This document shows positions 1 through 8,040 of a stretch of 64,000 bases of DNA, piece after piece; the first letter of the stretch is position 1, and each line of letters starts with the position of its first letter. Source of the DNA: Paractinoplanes pyxinae (lineage in GTDB: Bacteria > Actinomycetota > Actinomycetes > Mycobacteriales > Micromonosporaceae); the NCBI RefSeq assembly GCF_026626335.1, contig NZ_JAPNTZ010000018.1, positions 124,001 through 188,000 on the forward strand, given 5' to 3'. Position numbers and translations under genes: made by a program. The notes beneath the pieces are model-generated. The model saw only the letters and a program-made list of their open reading frames with translations, did not search any database and had not been told where the DNA came from.

Positions 1-629
1 GGCCGATCGGTGGGCATAGTGCTTATCAGCGGGGCGCCGTCCAGCCGTACCTGCCAGTGACCGGGCTCGCCGGGCTCGGGGCGCGGTGAGGCGACCCCGA
101 CGGCGTCCGGCAGCCGGGGCATACGGCCGGCGATGGCCGCGGAGAGCATCTCGCCGAGTTCCTCGATAATCAGCCCGAACGTCCATTCGTCGACTACGAC
201 GTGATGGAAGGCGAGAACGAGGATGTGTTCACGGGACGACGGGGACAGCAACAGAGCTCGGGCCACCTCGCCGGCTGTCAGATTCATGGGCTCGGTCAAG
301 AACTCACGGATTGCCTCGGCCTCGGCGTCCACTTCGATCGGCCGGGACCGGAAATCAGGCTCGTACCCGTCCACTGGCGTGCGCCGTACCTGACCGTCGT
401 GGAGCCGGTAGGAACTCCGGAACACGTCGTACCGATCGACGAGCGCGGCGAAGCACCGGCCGACGAGATCTGGCGTGACTGGGCCAGTCAGGCGGAAAGC
501 CAGGGACTCGACATAGCGCGCGGTGCCCGGCCGCAAATGCTCGCTGAGCCAGATCGAGGTCTGGGCCGGCGTCACCGCGAGCCATCTCGCGTCGTACCGA
601 GACGAAGTTCCTGCCGAGGTTATCGTCAA
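1..629 (-). CDS. Free-standing NRPS condensation (C) domain protein, 3' part cut by window edge
   Basis: Reading the minus strand from a TTG at 629 gives at least 209 residues of a condensation domain. Near the N terminus is VTPAQTSIWLSEHL (C1-like), then a run of the type found around C2, and at about residues 139-145 HHVVVDEWTF, which matches the HHxxxDG catalytic motif of C domains with E in place of G. These enzymes join an acyl or aminoacyl donor to an amine acceptor. The TTG is chosen because AGGAGG lies five bases upstream; the first in-frame GTG would remove the C1 motif. No adenylation or carrier domain precedes it, so it looks free-standing, as in NRPS-like pathways that use discrete C enzymes. 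What follows the domain lies outside the window. It is divergent from the 1340-9480 operon and probably belongs to the same pathway (inference). Confidence 0.85.
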   Translation of the reverse strand, partial: MTITSAGTSSRYDARWLAVTPAQTSIWLSEHLRPGTARYVESLAFRLTGPVTPDLVGRCFAALVDRYDVFRSSYRLHDGQVRRTPVDGYEPDFRSRPIEVDAEAEAIREFLTEPMNLTAGEVARALLLSPSSREHILVLAFHHVVVDEWTFGLIIEELGEMLSAAIAGRMPRLPDAVGVASPRPEPGEPGHWQVRLDGAPLISTMPTDR

Positions 630-908
630 CGACGCCTCCTAAACGGACGCAGAACGCGGACGCGCTCGGCGTGGAATGGACTGCGTGATGCGCGGGGCGG
701 CCGATCGAGCCTTGCCTGTGGGAACGGCCCTCAGACCTGCTGGCCGCCGTGCACGGCGACACAGTGCTACGGCACCTGCCGATGGGCATGCGCAAAAAGC
801 TGACCCCAACAAGGGCCATGCATTCAGTCATATTTCCCCGTGTCGCTAGCATGCCTCACGGAAAATGTCACGCCATGGGCGGCATGATCCCCTGCGGCAT
901 CGATCGGG

Positions 909-938
909 ATCGTATGCTGCGATGATTCGAGCCGTCAA
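909..938 (-). promoter_or_regulatory. Candidate sigma70-type promoter for the condensation-domain gene
   Basis: On the minus strand TTGACG (938-933) and TACGAT (914-909) are separated by 18 bases. This is close to the vegetative actinobacterial consensus. It would give a leader of roughly 270 bases before the TTG start at 629. The call rests on motif match and spacing only. Confidence 0.35.
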
Positions 939-1153
939 GATTTATACTCTGAGTGACATTTGCCGTAGTCGCCGTCTCCGGCCACCCCACATGAACAGGC
1001 GATCATCTTCACTCAGGGGGTCTGAGCATTCCTTGTTAGTAATCTTACGTTCATTGGAGGGTCGATTTGCACCCGAAAATTTCCGTCTTAATTAGACATA
1101 AGGGGCACGCCACCTGAGATCATGTGAGAGACCTAACAGATCGACGTTCTTGC

Positions 1154-1182
1154 TTGACGCAGAACTACGCTGGGTATCTAGG
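1154..1182 (+). promoter_or_regulatory. Candidate sigma70-type promoter for the 1340-9480 operon
   Basis: TTGACG at 1154-1159 is followed after 17 bases by TCTAGG (1177-1182); TATCTA overlaps it at 1175-1180. No better -35/-10 pair is apparent before the first gene. The predicted transcript would have a leader of about 150 bases. Confidence 0.35.
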
Positions 1183-1339
1183 CTGACGATCCGACCCATC
1201 GCCGAATCGACCATCCGACATTTGCAGATGGAGTTCTGACGGAGATCTTTATAGGCCCGCCAGCACCACAGAGGCCTGAACGAAGCATTCTTAAGCGTGA
1301 ATTTTTAAAGCGCCTATCAACGCCACGGGGGCTAAAAAG

Positions 1340-2122
1340 GTGTCACACTCTCACACCTCATCGACTCTGTCCGTGCACGGCATCGCCGTACCGGACGCTG
1401 TGCTCACGACTGCCCCCGCAGCCTTGCTGCACACCCACGGCGAGGACAACGACTGGCTCGGGCTAGGCAGTATCGACCTACTGGTCGTACACGCCGCGAG
1501 ACCGATCGCCGCCGGCTTGGATCACCACTATGCGCACGGACTGAGCTGGAAATGCGAGCACCGCTCGATTCGCGAAATTGAGGCAGCGGCGGAAGGGCTC
1601 AGCTCGGCCGGCGATGTGTTGCCGACCCACCTGGACCTGCTCAACCGAATCATGAACGCCGAACCGCTGCTGGGCGAAGACTGGCATCGAGGCCTCAAGG
1701 AACGGCTCCGCGACTCCGCGCTGCGCGAGCTGACGCTCGGACAGTACGTCGGACTGGCCCGGACAGCCATCGGGAACACTACGGCGCTGCTCACCCGGTG
1801 CCATGCACTCGACGCGGCGCTAAGCGCCCGCGACGCCCTGAACGCGACGGTAGACGCACTGCTCACAGGTGCCGGTCATCGTGTTGCGTCAGGTGCGCGC
1901 CGCCGTGATGCCTTCACGCGTCTCACCGAGTCGGGTGACCCGCTTGGGTGCCTCCTGACCCTGGAGCGATACCAGCGGATCCAGACGATGCAGGGTTTGC
2001 ATGTCGGGGATGCCGAGGCGTGGACCGGGTCTGTGTTGTCCCTCTGCCTCACCATCCTCCTGGCCTTGGAGGCTCAGGACTCCCTACCCGATCTCGTCCT
2101 TCACCTGGAGAGCACCTCTTGA
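1340..2122 (+). CDS. Unknown protein, first gene of the biosynthetic operon
   Basis: This is a 260-aa protein starting at GTG (1340). I do not recognise the family. The N-terminal third has a short beta-rich stretch, GLGSIDLLVV (about residues 41-50), and HGLSWKCEHRSIREIE (about 66-81). The rest is mostly helical. The G-S-x-D-x pattern followed by a helical C-terminal half is loosely reminiscent of minimal nucleotidyltransferases, but the second metal-binding acid is not obvious, so I do not assign that function. Its stop codon overlaps the TTG start of the NUDIX gene (TTGA), which indicates translational coupling and a shared pathway. It has no signal peptide or membrane segment and is probably cytoplasmic. 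Confidence 0.75.
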   Translation: MSHSHTSSTLSVHGIAVPDAVLTTAPAALLHTHGEDNDWLGLGSIDLLVVHAARPIAAGLDHHYAHGLSWKCEHRSIREIEAAAEGLSSAGDVLPTHLDLLNRIMNAEPLLGEDWHRGLKERLRDSALRELTLGQYVGLARTAIGNTTALLTRCHALDAALSARDALNATVDALLTGAGHRVASGARRRDAFTRLTESGDPLGCLLTLERYQRIQTMQGLHVGDAEAWTGSVLSLCLTILLALEAQDSLPDLVLHLESTS

Positions 2123-2595
2123 TCAACGCCACGCCAATATCAGCCGTGCCCTATCTGAGCCCGCAGGACGCACAGCTCGCTGCCGGCACAGCAGATCCGT
2201 CGTACGGGGCGGTCGGCCTGGTCGTCGATCCGGAAGATCGGGTGCTGATCCAGCTACGCGACGACAAGCCCGAGATCGTGCATCCGGGTCTCTGGTCGAT
2301 CCCCGGCGGACTGGCCGATCCGGGCGAGGACGCCCATGCCACCGTAATTCGTGAGCTCTACGAAGAACTTCAGCTCACTGTCACCGATCCGGTCACGTTC
2401 GGCAGCGTCGTCGACCGCGAAGGACGCGGCCACATCCTGGCCGCCTTCCTCGTGCGCACCGAGGCCACGATCGATGACCTGGTGCTCGGCGAGGGTCAGG
2501 AGATGCGCTTCTGCGCCGTCGATGAGGCGTTGCAGCTGGACCTGGTGCCATTCGCGAGGCGGTTGATCGAGGCGCTCGCGGCGGCCCCGGTATGA
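2119..2595 (+). CDS. NUDIX hydrolase
   Basis: This is a 158-aa protein. The NUDIX box at about residues 67-89, GLADPGEDAHATVIRELYEE, fits GX5EX7REUXEE with one change: the usual Gly after the second EE pair is Gln. NUDIX enzymes cleave nucleoside diphosphates linked to another group, often nucleotide sugars or damaged nucleotides. The TTG start at 2119 is favoured because it overlaps the upstream stop (TTGA) and has GGAGAG a few bases before it; longer ATG-initiated readings would overlap the previous gene by more than 150 bases. The downstream ATG overlaps its own stop (ATGA). Sitting between genes for nucleotide-like chemistry, it probably cleaves or recycles a pathway nucleotide; the substrate is unknown. 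Confidence 0.85.
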   Translation: MINATPISAVPYLSPQDAQLAAGTADPSYGAVGLVVDPEDRVLIQLRDDKPEIVHPGLWSIPGGLADPGEDAHATVIRELYEELQLTVTDPVTFGSVVDREGRGHILAAFLVRTEATIDDLVLGEGQEMRFCAVDEALQLDLVPFARRLIEALAAAPV

Positions 2596-3701
2596 CGGGC
2601 AACGACTACGAGAAAGCCTTCCTGGAGGTCTTCCCCGACGCCCCGCCCGGTCTGGTCGGGGAAAACTTCCCGGCTAGCGTCGGCCTCGCCGCGCCTTTGT
2701 GGCAGCGGCTCAACGACGCCGTCCCGGGTGCTCGCTGGGACATCCTGCCTCGCTGTGTCTTCGTCATGCTCAAACCGGACTGCCTGGCCCGGGACTGCTG
2801 CACCCTTGCCTGGAAAGGCCTGGTGGCCACCGGCGCGGTGCCGCTGCACGTGGTGTCGGCGATGCCGGATCCGGGCCGCTGGGAGCGCCTTTACCAGTAC
2901 AACCTGTCCACCCTGAACCCCCAGAACATGGTCGGTTCGTGGTGGCTGACGGCTCAGGTGTTGATGGCTGGTCCGTCGATCGCTGCGCTGCTCTACGTTC
3001 CCGACACGGACGGCCGTTCGCCCGCCGAGGTCATCACCACGCTCAAAGGGCCGAGCGATCCGTACCGGACCTGCCCCGGTCAGCTTCGTCACGACCTGCT
3101 CGCGACGAACGTGGGAATGAACATGATCCACTCGGCTGACGACTCGCTGCTGTCGGCCCATGAGTTCCTGCTCTTCGCCGGCGAAGAAGACCTGCGCAGG
3201 GCGCTGGAGCTGGCCGCCGATCTGCACGCCGGGCACGACGCCGACGGCCTGCACGCGGCCGCGCTGCAGACGATTGAGGCGACCGCGAAGCCGGTCACCG
3301 GACACGACCTTGATCCGGTCAGTGTTCTGATCCGTTTGAAAAATCGGGTCCGCCGGCTTGCACCGGTCGCCGTGCGCGAGCGCACGGAGGAGGTGTACCG
3401 GCGCCTCGAGACTCTCGCAGGCGAGCGGAACGGGCCCACTGCACGCTGGCGGGCCTTCGAGTCGATCGTCCGAGACGAACTCCCATCACTGCCAGCCGGC
3501 ACCGATCCGGTCAGCTCCCTGATGATTCTGCTCGCTACCCCGCGAAGCTGGGGTCCGGACACGACGACAACAATCACGGCGGCGATGACGGCGGCCGGTC
3601 TGGAGCATAGTGGCTGGCCCCGGCTGGTGATCGACACGACGCTGCACTACACGGACCGTCTCCCCCTCAGCACACCCATGGAGCAGTCATGTGCGGGATA
3701 A
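2592..3701 (+). CDS. Nucleoside-diphosphate-kinase-like domain protein with helical C-terminal extension
   Basis: This is a 369-aa protein. Residues about 55-200 resemble nucleoside diphosphate kinase: FVMLKPDCLARD (strand 1 with the Lys), LKGPSDPYRTCPGQLRHDLL (phosphate-binding loop with the conserved Arg), and NMIHSADDS, where His180 aligns with the phospho-accepting histidine of NDK (usual motif NxxHGSDS). NDK moves the gamma phosphate between nucleotides through phosphohistidine. This protein has an N-terminal extension of about 50 residues, a spacer within the domain and about 170 extra helical residues, so it is more than twice the usual ~140 aa. It is not a housekeeping NDK; a specialised nucleotidyl- or phosphoryl-transfer role is inferred. 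It overlaps both neighbours (ATGA upstream; 13 bases with asnB). Confidence 0.7.
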   Translation: MTGNDYEKAFLEVFPDAPPGLVGENFPASVGLAAPLWQRLNDAVPGARWDILPRCVFVMLKPDCLARDCCTLAWKGLVATGAVPLHVVSAMPDPGRWERLYQYNLSTLNPQNMVGSWWLTAQVLMAGPSIAALLYVPDTDGRSPAEVITTLKGPSDPYRTCPGQLRHDLLATNVGMNMIHSADDSLLSAHEFLLFAGEEDLRRALELAADLHAGHDADGLHAAALQTIEATAKPVTGHDLDPVSVLIRLKNRVRRLAPVAVRERTEEVYRRLETLAGERNGPTARWRAFESIVRDELPSLPAGTDPVSSLMILLATPRSWGPDTTTTITAAMTAAGLEHSGWPRLVIDTTLHYTDRLPLSTPMEQSCAG

Positions 3702-5512
3702 CGGGATGCGTCGAGGACAGCGCGGATTCGGCACCACTGTCCGCCCGGGTCAGCCAGATGGCCGCCAGCATCGCACACCGCGGCCCCAACGGGACCCATG
3801 TGCGTGCCGCGGTCGGTGGAACAGCCGCGCTAGGCATGAATACGCTTGCCATCCTCGCCGGTGAGGACCGTTTGGGTCCGTACCAGGACGCCGGGACGGG
3901 TTGTCTGCTCACTTTCAACGGTGAGATCTATAACTGGCGCGAGCTCGCCCGCCAATGGAAGATCGATCTGCAGGCGGGCGACAGTGACGCATTGGTCGTG
4001 CTGGAGGGCTACCTGCGCCTCGGCAGCGACGTCCTGCGGCACCTGGAAGGCATGTTCGCGCTGGCCATCTATGACCCGCGCGACGCCACCCTGCTACTGG
4101 CACGCGACCGGTTCGGTGAGAAACCGCTGTACTGGTCTGTAGAGGGCGCCCGGCTCACCTTCGCCTCCGAGGTCAAGGCGCTGGACACGGTCGACAAGCT
4201 GACCCGCTCGGCACCCCCGTCCTGGCTGACTCTGGAGACGCCGCTGACGGACCAGACTCCCTGGGACAGTGTGCGGATGCTGCCGCCCGGCGCCATGTTG
4301 CGCTTCAACGCCCGGTCGCACCGCATCGAGCAGCAGGAATACTGGCGGCTGCGCGACATCCCGGTGAGCGAACCAACCGGAGACGTAGCCAAGCAATTCA
4401 CCGAACTGCTGCTCGGTGCCGTCGACCGGTGCCGGCCTGCCGAACCCCTTGCGCTCGCGGTCAGCGGTGGTCTGGACTCCGCCGTGCTGGCCTACACCAT
4501 GCGCCCGGAGCTGTTGGTCACCGTGCAGTACCCGGGCATCCCCCAGCTCGACGAGCTCGAACAGGTCCGTGCCATCGCCGACGATCTGGGCACCGAGCTC
4601 GTCGTCCTGCAACCAAGTGCCGCCGAATTTCGTGAGCACGCAAGGGACATCGTCCGTTTCCTCGACTACCCGGTCGGCAACGCGAGCGTGTTCTCCGAGT
4701 ACATGCTGTACCGGGAGATCGCGGCCAGGGGTGTCCGCGTAGTGGCCGGCGGCATCGGCCCCGACGAGTTCCTCATGGGCTACATCCGGCATCATCTCAT
4801 CCTGGAGGGCGCTGAACTCATCTCACGGGAAGCGGCGCTCGCGTCGTATCAGCCCATGGCTCAAAAGTTTGCCCGGCATGAGCAGTCCAGCGACCGCGCC
4901 GCGGAACGCTATTTTCAGCTGATCAAGCGGGGCCCCGATCTGGATCCGGCCGCTCAGCGCCTGGTCTATGAGCAGTTCCAGGCGGCCGGCGACCTCGGCC
5001 AGGCGCTGACCTTGACCGACCTGGCAGTCTCCTTTCCACCACTGCTGCTCACCTCGGACAAGCTGTCCAGCGCTTTCGGTCTCGAACGCCGCTCGCCGTA
5101 TCTGGACCGGACGTTCGCGGAGTTCTCCTACGCCCTGCCGGTGCGCTACAAGAAGTATTCCTCGGACGGCGCCAAGTACCTGCTGCGGACGGCGGCACGC
5201 AAGCTCGGCGTGCCGCGGATCATCACCGAGGAGCAGAACAAGCGCGGCTTCGGCTCACCCCTGCCGACCTGGCTCAGGGGCGAGCTGGCCGCCTGGTGCG
5301 ACGCGGAGCTGACCCGTGCACTCGCTGACCCGGACCTGCCACCGGTACTGCGGCTGTCTCTGCGCCGGGCGCGTCAGCCGCAGGCCGGCGAATACGACCG
5401 CACTCGCCTGCACGCCCTGACAATCGCGCTGTGGTGGAACCAATACGGCGACCCCAAGGTGCCGGCCGCAGCGGCCACTGCGATGCCGGCCCTGGCCGAG
5501 GCAAGCCAATGA
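3689..5512 (+). CDS. asnB: Asparagine synthetase (glutamine-hydrolysing), class B amidotransferase
   Basis: This is a 607-aa protein with the full class B layout. Met1 is followed by catalytic Cys2 (MCGITGCV), the nucleophile of the Ntn glutaminase domain, with RGPNG (31-35) and FNGEIYN (76-82). The C-terminal synthetase domain has the PP-loop SGGLDS at 259-264 and GGIGPDEF later. It adenylates a carboxylate and amidates it with ammonia channelled from glutamine. The start at 3689 is fixed by the need for Cys2 and by GGAG five bases upstream. In an operon with UDP-glucose dehydrogenase the substrate may be a uronic acid or an amino acid building block rather than aspartate: MoeF5/MoeH5 of the moenomycin pathway are paired AsnB homologues acting with UDP-glucuronate. 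That analogy is inference. Confidence 0.92.
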   Translation: MCGITGCVEDSADSAPLSARVSQMAASIAHRGPNGTHVRAAVGGTAALGMNTLAILAGEDRLGPYQDAGTGCLLTFNGEIYNWRELARQWKIDLQAGDSDALVVLEGYLRLGSDVLRHLEGMFALAIYDPRDATLLLARDRFGEKPLYWSVEGARLTFASEVKALDTVDKLTRSAPPSWLTLETPLTDQTPWDSVRMLPPGAMLRFNARSHRIEQQEYWRLRDIPVSEPTGDVAKQFTELLLGAVDRCRPAEPLALAVSGGLDSAVLAYTMRPELLVTVQYPGIPQLDELEQVRAIADDLGTELVVLQPSAAEFREHARDIVRFLDYPVGNASVFSEYMLYREIAARGVRVVAGGIGPDEFLMGYIRHHLILEGAELISREAALASYQPMAQKFARHEQSSDRAAERYFQLIKRGPDLDPAAQRLVYEQFQAAGDLGQALTLTDLAVSFPPLLLTSDKLSSAFGLERRSPYLDRTFAEFSYALPVRYKKYSSDGAKYLLRTAARKLGVPRIITEEQNKRGFGSPLPTWLRGELAAWCDAELTRALADPDLPPVLRLSLRRARQPQAGEYDRTRLHALTIALWWNQYGDPKVPAAAATAMPALAEASQ

Positions 5513-6321
5513 CCCCACAGAGCTGGCAGGTGCTCGGCGCGCTCGGCCGTCTCGACCAGGACGACGATTTCGCCGCAGACCGGATGCCGAGACCTGACGC
5601 GGACTGGACCTGCATTGCGGCGGCCGCCGCGCAAGAACGGGTAACCGCGGTCGTGATCGCACGGCTCACGGAGGCCGCGCATCCAATACCAGCCCCGCTC
5701 GTCGGCCTGGCTGCCGCGGTCAGCGAGCGCCGTACTCGGCTCGAGCACACCATCACCGCCTGCGCCAAGGCACTCACCGGGATCGACCGATACCTGGTCA
5801 CCAAAGGTCCAGCGCTCTCCGGCAACTACCCCGCTCCCGGGCTGCGCGAGTCGAACGACCTCGACATCGTCGTCCCCGACAACGACACTGCCGGCGCGGT
5901 AGCCACCGCCCTGCGCAATCAAGGATGGCATCTGACAGCCAACAGCCCGGGTGATTTCACGCTCGCCCCACCGGTGGCCGACTTGCTACCCGTCGATGTG
6001 ACTGCCGGGCTCGCCATGCCCGACCTGGCCTGGGCAGACGTGGTCGCTGCGGCGGGCAGACCGGCCGGCTCCGGACTGCGACTGTCCGACCCGGGATACG
6101 CGCTGCTCACGATGCTGGCCGCGACGCTGCACAGTGGGCGGGCACGGCTGCGCGACCTCAACGACATCTGGGCGGTACGCCGATCTGTCTTTCGCACCGG
6201 AGCACCTAACCGCTGGCATCGGGACCCACGGGCCGGACGACTGGCCTCCGCATGGGCCGACGCGTTCCCGGATGAGCAGGCCCGGGCCGGCCTTGAAGAC
6301 GTCTTCGAACTCCGCAGGTGA
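5509..6321 (+). CDS. Nucleotidyltransferase family protein (NTP_transf_5-like)
   Basis: This is a 270-aa protein. The segment KGPALSGNYPAPGLRESNDL followed by DIVV (about residues 99-122) fits the PF14907 pattern: a KG, a YP, an Arg, then D-x-D metal ligands (Asp117, Asp119). The rest is helical. Family members accompany exopolysaccharide, lasso-peptide and other biosynthetic clusters; their reaction is mostly untested, although the fold transfers nucleotides to a hydroxyl or carboxyl group. The ATG at 5509 overlaps the asnB stop (ATGA) and has GAGG upstream; an upstream GTG in the same frame would overlap asnB by 80 bases. The GTGA at its 3' end can couple it to the next gene. Confidence 0.8.
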   Translation: MTPQSWQVLGALGRLDQDDDFAADRMPRPDADWTCIAAAAAQERVTAVVIARLTEAAHPIPAPLVGLAAAVSERRTRLEHTITACAKALTGIDRYLVTKGPALSGNYPAPGLRESNDLDIVVPDNDTAGAVATALRNQGWHLTANSPGDFTLAPPVADLLPVDVTAGLAMPDLAWADVVAAAGRPAGSGLRLSDPGYALLTMLAATLHSGRARLRDLNDIWAVRRSVFRTGAPNRWHRDPRAGRLASAWADAFPDEQARAGLEDVFELRR

Positions 6322-6356
6322 CGCTTCCCATCGTTCTCGACGACATTAGGAATCCC

Positions 6357-7991
6357 ATGTTCGTTCGTACCTCCGAACTCACCTCCGATGACCTCACCAG
6401 AGCCGGCGCCCAGTATGTCGACGAACGGGTGCAGTGCGCCGTATACGGCTCCGGGGCTACCCTCATAGACCCGCACAAACTGGCCCACGCCTGGCTGGAA
6501 AACGGCGACCAGGCCCTCCGGCCGGTGCTGGAGACCGCTCCATTGGTGGTAATTCTCGCCGATCGGGCCACCGGCCGCACCGTGGTGTTCAGGGACGCGA
6601 TGGGGCTCGGACGGGCCTACGTCGCTGCCGGCGGAGACCGGCTGTGGATCTCCTCCACGTTCGGGCGCCTGCGCGCGGCGCTGGCTGAGAACGGTTCCAA
6701 CGGCACTCTCGATCGAGACGCTCTGGCCGCATACCTGACTTTCCAGTACGTGCCGTATCCGTACACCCCGATCCGTGAGATCCGCCAGGTCCCGCCGGGC
6801 AACAGCGCGGAATTGGCCGGCGGCGAGATCAGATTCAGCCCGATCGCCGAGCCGCTGCACGCCTCGGGTGCACACAGCCCAGACGTGCCGGAGGCCATCC
6901 GGCAGGCCGGGCCGGACATCGTCGACCTCATCACCGGCAGCCTGCGGCGACAGCTAAAGGGCGACGAAACGCCCGCCATGTTTCTCAGCGGCGGCATGGA
7001 CTCCAGCACAGTAGGGGCGATCGCTGCGACCAGGCTCGGCGTGCGACCGGTCGCCTACACCGCAACCTTCGACAACGCCGAGTACGACGAATCGGCGTAC
7101 GCGGCGATCGTGGCCAAGAAATTCGATCTCGACCACCATTTCGTCAAAGTCTCCGCCGAGCACCTCAACCTACTGCCAGACATCGCCCGAGGCTTCGACC
7201 TCCCCCACGGTGACCGGTCTGTGCTTGCCGAACACCTCATTGCCCAAGCAGCAGCCGCGAACGGCCACCAGATAGTGCTCAGCGGCGAAGGCGGTGACGA
7301 ATTACTCGGGCATCCCCGCACCCGACGCCCCACCCTGTTCGCCGACGCCCCGCTCGACCCGGTCAAACTGGCCAGCTGGTATCTAGACCGGACCGCGCTC
7401 ACAGACGCACCCCTGCGCGAGCGGCTACTGGGCCGCCTCGGCGTGCCACACGACCTGCCCGTTCACCATTTGGTCGCTGTCCACGGCACCGACGTCTCGC
7501 ACCACGCTTTCGACCGGCTGCTGCTGGGCCAGTGGCGCACCTGGCTGGTCGACGGGGTCTACCCGAAAGACACCCAGGTGCTGCTGTCACAGGGGCTGCG
7601 CCCGGCGTTCCCGCTGATGGACCGCGAGCTGGCGCGCTATCTGGCCGCTCTACCGGCCGATGTGCGCCAGGCCGGTTTGGACGACAAGAGCTTCCTCAAG
7701 TCCGCGCTAGCTACCACGCTTCCGGCGGAAACGCTGGCCAAGCGCAAACATAAGTTCCTGCTCCCGTTCCACCTGTGGTTCCGCGGCTCCTGGGCCGGTG
7801 AGCTGCGGGACCTGCTGCTGTCGGAGCGTGCCGTGGTCGCGGGGGCGGTCGGCGCAGATCTCGTCGGTGAGCTGCTCGACCAGCACGCCGCTGGAACCGC
7901 AGACCATGACCGCCTGCTCTGGACCATCGCCTTCTTTGAGACCTGGTGGGAAAACGGCGCCACGCGCAGCTTCGACTGGGCTGCGGCGTGA
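6357..7991 (+). CDS. Asparagine-synthetase-like ATP-dependent amide ligase, glutaminase-inactive
   Basis: This is a 544-aa class B Asn synthetase homologue. The synthetase domain is intact: SGGMDS PP-loop at 211-216, then LSGEGGDELLGH. The N-terminal domain keeps the Ntn fold outline (VILADRATGRTVVFRDAMG) but has no Cys at position 2, and FNGEIYN is absent. It therefore cannot hydrolyse glutamine by the usual route and probably uses a substrate amine, as in beta-lactam synthetase, carbapenam synthetase and lasso-peptide cyclases. ATG 6357 is preceded by AGGA at good spacing; an in-frame GTG at 6318 overlaps the upstream stop (GTGA) and would add 13 residues, so the start is uncertain. Together with the glutamine-dependent partner it implies two distinct amide-forming steps. 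Confidence 0.87.
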   Translation: MFVRTSELTSDDLTRAGAQYVDERVQCAVYGSGATLIDPHKLAHAWLENGDQALRPVLETAPLVVILADRATGRTVVFRDAMGLGRAYVAAGGDRLWISSTFGRLRAALAENGSNGTLDRDALAAYLTFQYVPYPYTPIREIRQVPPGNSAELAGGEIRFSPIAEPLHASGAHSPDVPEAIRQAGPDIVDLITGSLRRQLKGDETPAMFLSGGMDSSTVGAIAATRLGVRPVAYTATFDNAEYDESAYAAIVAKKFDLDHHFVKVSAEHLNLLPDIARGFDLPHGDRSVLAEHLIAQAAAANGHQIVLSGEGGDELLGHPRTRRPTLFADAPLDPVKLASWYLDRTALTDAPLRERLLGRLGVPHDLPVHHLVAVHGTDVSHHAFDRLLLGQWRTWLVDGVYPKDTQVLLSQGLRPAFPLMDRELARYLAALPADVRQAGLDDKSFLKSALATTLPAETLAKRKHKFLLPFHLWFRGSWAGELRDLLLSERAVVAGAVGADLVGELLDQHAAGTADHDRLLWTIAFFETWWENGATRSFDWAAA

Positions 7992-8040
7992 CAGCGCTGA
8001 ACGTTCCTGGCCGCAACGACCCGACGAGAGGATTCCGGCG

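Larger units (their letters stand above)
630..1339. other. Divergent intergenic region, A/T-richer than its surroundings
   Basis: About 710 bases lie between two divergent genes. I see no credible gene: the open frame at 865-1095 has no ribosome binding site and no protein-like composition. The base composition is clearly less G/C-rich than the flanks, as for a regulatory region or recently acquired DNA. It carries promoter-like sequences for both directions, listed separately. The plus-strand leader after 1182 is about 150 bases long. Confidence 0.6.

Noticed and set aside
865..1095. 76-aa open frame in the first intergenic region
   Set aside because: No ribosome binding site, unfavourable composition, and it lies in the A/T-richer promoter region.
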